64,000 nt of DNA, taken from positions 16,982-80,981 of the forward strand of contig DHXR01000017.1 in the NCBI GenBank assembly GCA_002413785.1, in the 5' to 3' direction. This DNA comes from Mucilaginibacter sp. UBA5151. GTDB taxonomy: Bacteria > Bacteroidota > Bacteroidia > Sphingobacteriales > Sphingobacteriaceae. Shown here in pieces: positions 62,382 to 64,000 of the stretch (the stretch's first letter is position 1; every line of letters begins with the position of its first letter). Position numbers and translations under genes: made by a program. The notes below the pieces were generated by a model. That model was not told the DNA's origin. It did no database searches and was given only the letters and a program-made list of their open reading frames with translations.

Positions 62382-62459
62382 ATAGTTCATGGCAGTTCTG
62401 TTTTCAAAATTGACTGTTTCCGGCTCCAATGGCTTTTTAAGCTATGAACCATGAACTAT
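62382..62459. repeat. inverted repeat in the gap between the two genes
   Basis: ATAGTTCATGG (62382-62392) and CCATGAACTAT (62449-62459) are perfect inverted arms enclosing 56 bases. Nothing coding is seen. Confidence 0.6.
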
Positions 62460-62469
62460 CAGCAATAAA

Positions 62470-63615
62470 CTAAACTGCCATCAATCTTTCAACGGCTTTA
62501 TCCAGCGTTTCTTGCCTTTTGGCAAAACAAAAGCGTAAAACATGGTGGTCGGTATCCCTGGTGTAAAATGCAGATGTTGGTATTGAAGCCACCCCGATCT
62601 CTTTTGTTAAGCGTAAAGAAAATTCATCGTCCTTTTCATCTGTAATATTATTATACATTACCGATTGAAAGTAGGAACCAAAACAAGGTAACAATTCAAA
62701 GCGGGTTTGTTCCAGTCCTTTCCGGAAATAATCGCGTTTTTGCTGAAAAAATTCCGGGAGGCTTAAATAGTTGTTCTCATTTTTCAGGTATTCGGCAATG
62801 GCATACTGAATAGGGGCGTTTACGCTGAATACCAAAAACTGGTGAATTTTTCTGAATTCGTTCATTAAAAATGCCGGGGCCATGCAGTAGCCTATTTTCC
62901 ACCCGGTGGCATGAAACGGTTTGCCGAAGGATGCCACAATAAAACTGCGCTGCTGCAATTCGGGGTAGCGCGCCATGCTGTGGTGCGTTTCGCCGTCGTA
63001 TATCAAATGTTCATACACCTCATCGCTTAATATCAAAATATCCTGGTTTTTTACCAGGGCGCTTAATTCATCAATATCTTCCTTATGCAGGATGGTTGCG
63101 GTAGGGTTATGCGGCGAATTAAGGATGATCATCCTTGTTTTGCTGTTGATGAGCCTTTTCACCATATCCCATGCTATGCGGTAATCGGGTGGTTCCAGCT
63201 CCAGCGATTTTACAATGCCGCCCATTAATTTAATGGCGGGGGCATAACAATCAAAAGCGGGTTCAAATATAATTACCTCATCATTAGGGTTAATCACGGC
63301 GGTAATAGCTGTAAATATTGCCTGGGTACCACCTGCTGTTATCGTGATCTCGGTATCAGGGTTATACACTGCGCCGTAAAGTTTTTCTGTTTTTTGGGCA
63401 ATCTGCTCCCGGAGGGCCAACACGCCCGGCATAGGGGCATATTGGTTGTGCCCGTTGTTCATGGCCTTATGTACCAGTTCAATAAGCTCGGGTGAGGTAT
63501 CAAAATCAGGAAAACCCTGCGACAGGTTTATAGCGCCAACTTCGTTTGCCAAAGCCGACATTAAGGTAAAAATAGTTGTCCCTGTTTGTGGTAATTTTGA
63601 TATAATAGGTGTCAT
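62470..63615 (-). CDS. methionine/glutamine-type PLP aminotransferase
   Basis: A 381-residue class I aminotransferase with LSQGFPDF (31-38), ITAGGTQAIFTA (about 92-103), LNSPHNPTAT (about 165-174), ILSDEVYEHLIYDG and the PLP lysine K232 in VASFGKPFHATGWKIGY. This combination matches methionine aminotransferase (YbdL) and kynurenine/glutamine transaminase K. With the neighbouring omega-amidase it would reform methionine from 2-oxo-4-methylthiobutyrate using glutamine. Confidence 0.9.
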   Translation of the reverse strand: MTPIISKLPQTGTTIFTLMSALANEVGAINLSQGFPDFDTSPELIELVHKAMNNGHNQYAPMPGVLALREQIAQKTEKLYGAVYNPDTEITITAGGTQAIFTAITAVINPNDEVIIFEPAFDCYAPAIKLMGGIVKSLELEPPDYRIAWDMVKRLINSKTRMIILNSPHNPTATILHKEDIDELSALVKNQDILILSDEVYEHLIYDGETHHSMARYPELQQRSFIVASFGKPFHATGWKIGYCMAPAFLMNEFRKIHQFLVFSVNAPIQYAIAEYLKNENNYLSLPEFFQQKRDYFRKGLEQTRFELLPCFGSYFQSVMYNNITDEKDDEFSLRLTKEIGVASIPTSAFYTRDTDHHVLRFCFAKRQETLDKAVERLMAV

Positions 63616-64000
63616 TCAAGGGCTAAAATAAGCAAAAAAGCGGAAAAGTCAAAAGCTGAAACCAGGGCATACACATTAAAAAGAGGTCCAAATGAAGCTA
63701 AAGGTGTTGATAAATTAGTTGATAAGACCCCTTTTTGGGGTCAAATATGGGTAGAAATACAGACCAGCCCGACCTTGTGTGCCGTAGGTACCTAACCCCG
63801 CCAGGCATTGGCACTATTGCTGCTTCATTCGTTTCGTACCGTATTCTAAATCCTTTTTGTTAGTTTCTACCAATATGTCGCACCTAACGGCGCTTTTTTT
63901 AAAAGCCAGTTGCCCGCAGGCCTGCACTATCGGGCAAATTGGTATTTTACGCAGAGCTTTAAGTAAGGATGCGATGAAGTATTCTTAGGAAGGCGAAAGG
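63616..64000. repeat. intergenic repeat region at the right edge
   Basis: No gene seen. GTGCCGTAGGTACC (63779-63792) and, inverted, the word TCGCACCTAACGGCGC (63877-63892) with CTACCAATATG resemble the widespread Bacteroidota intergenic repeat built on GTGCCGTTAGGTGCGACATA-type words. The last 100 bases contain no supported start or RNA. Confidence 0.5.

Noticed and set aside
1..64000. CRISPR array
   Set aside because: No regularly spaced repeats of 24-40 bases with unique spacers; the direct repeats found are short (7-10 bases) and occur in pairs only.
1..64000. tRNA or rRNA genes apart from the tmRNA
   Set aside because: No cloverleaf with a T arm and acceptor pairing was noticed other than the tRNA-like part of ssrA; weak tRNAs could be missed by eye.

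Overview
The window comes from a Bacteroidota chromosome, most likely family Sphingobacteriaceae (Mucilaginibacter/Pedobacter-like). The reasons are the CTnDOT-type transfer genes, the TAnnTTTG-type promoter of the integrase, the GH92, fasciclin, DUF1573 and YXWGXW proteins, and a tmRNA whose tag reads (A)GENTYALAA. The genus is inferred, not proven. Roughly 1-35.6 kb is the right part of an integrative and conjugative element (ICE) inserted at the 3' end of ssrA. The rest is ordinary host chromosome plus one AT-rich defence-type gene.

ICE backbone (1-13.7 kb, all on the minus strand): TraI-like secreted proteins, a lipoprotein, the TraG VirB4-type ATPase, TraF (DUF4133), TraE (DUF4134), a membrane protein, RteC, a GNAT plus membrane LuxR pair, then the mobilization set (VirD4-type coupling protein, DUF5712 relaxase, BfmA/BtgA accessory protein), a probable oriT, and an excisionase-like HTH operon. 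Further tra genes and the other ICE end lie left of position 1.

ICE cargo (13.7-34.1 kb, visibly more AT-rich): (i) a two-gene graspetide (omega-ester peptide) cluster at 14.0-15.3 kb, lying between the excisionase promoter and a decayed second copy of it; (ii) an unknown protein with an upstream 49-residue peptide; (iii) a three-gene DUF4407 operon; (iv) a 14-gene module at 19.7-33.5 kb. That module holds an SsuA/THI5-type ABC importer, two SAM methyltransferases, a histidine kinase split over two overlapping genes, three receiver-domain proteins (one with a C-terminal Rx4H HEPN-like motif) and several unknown small proteins. The extensive overlaps suggest that a periplasmic ligand signal is passed to a cytoplasmic phosphorelay with a possible RNase output. 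This is the best candidate for an undescribed system. An ORF6N protein and a tyrosine integrase close the element next to ssrA.

Host chromosome (35.6-64 kb): aminotransferase, DUF1573 protein, fused 2-oxoacid dehydrogenase E1, L,D-transpeptidase-like protein, YXWGXW lipoprotein, 3-hydroxyacyl-CoA dehydrogenase, bioD and bioF, a Spy-like protein, a MITE-like repeat, an S24 repressor, a GIY-YIG protein, MsrB, a fasciclin protein, a membrane NACHT NTPase, a HExxH protease with beta-propeller and barrel, PBP1A, PPK2, a GH92 mannosidase, and an omega-amidase plus methionine aminotransferase pair. Several host intergenic gaps are bounded by inverted repeats.
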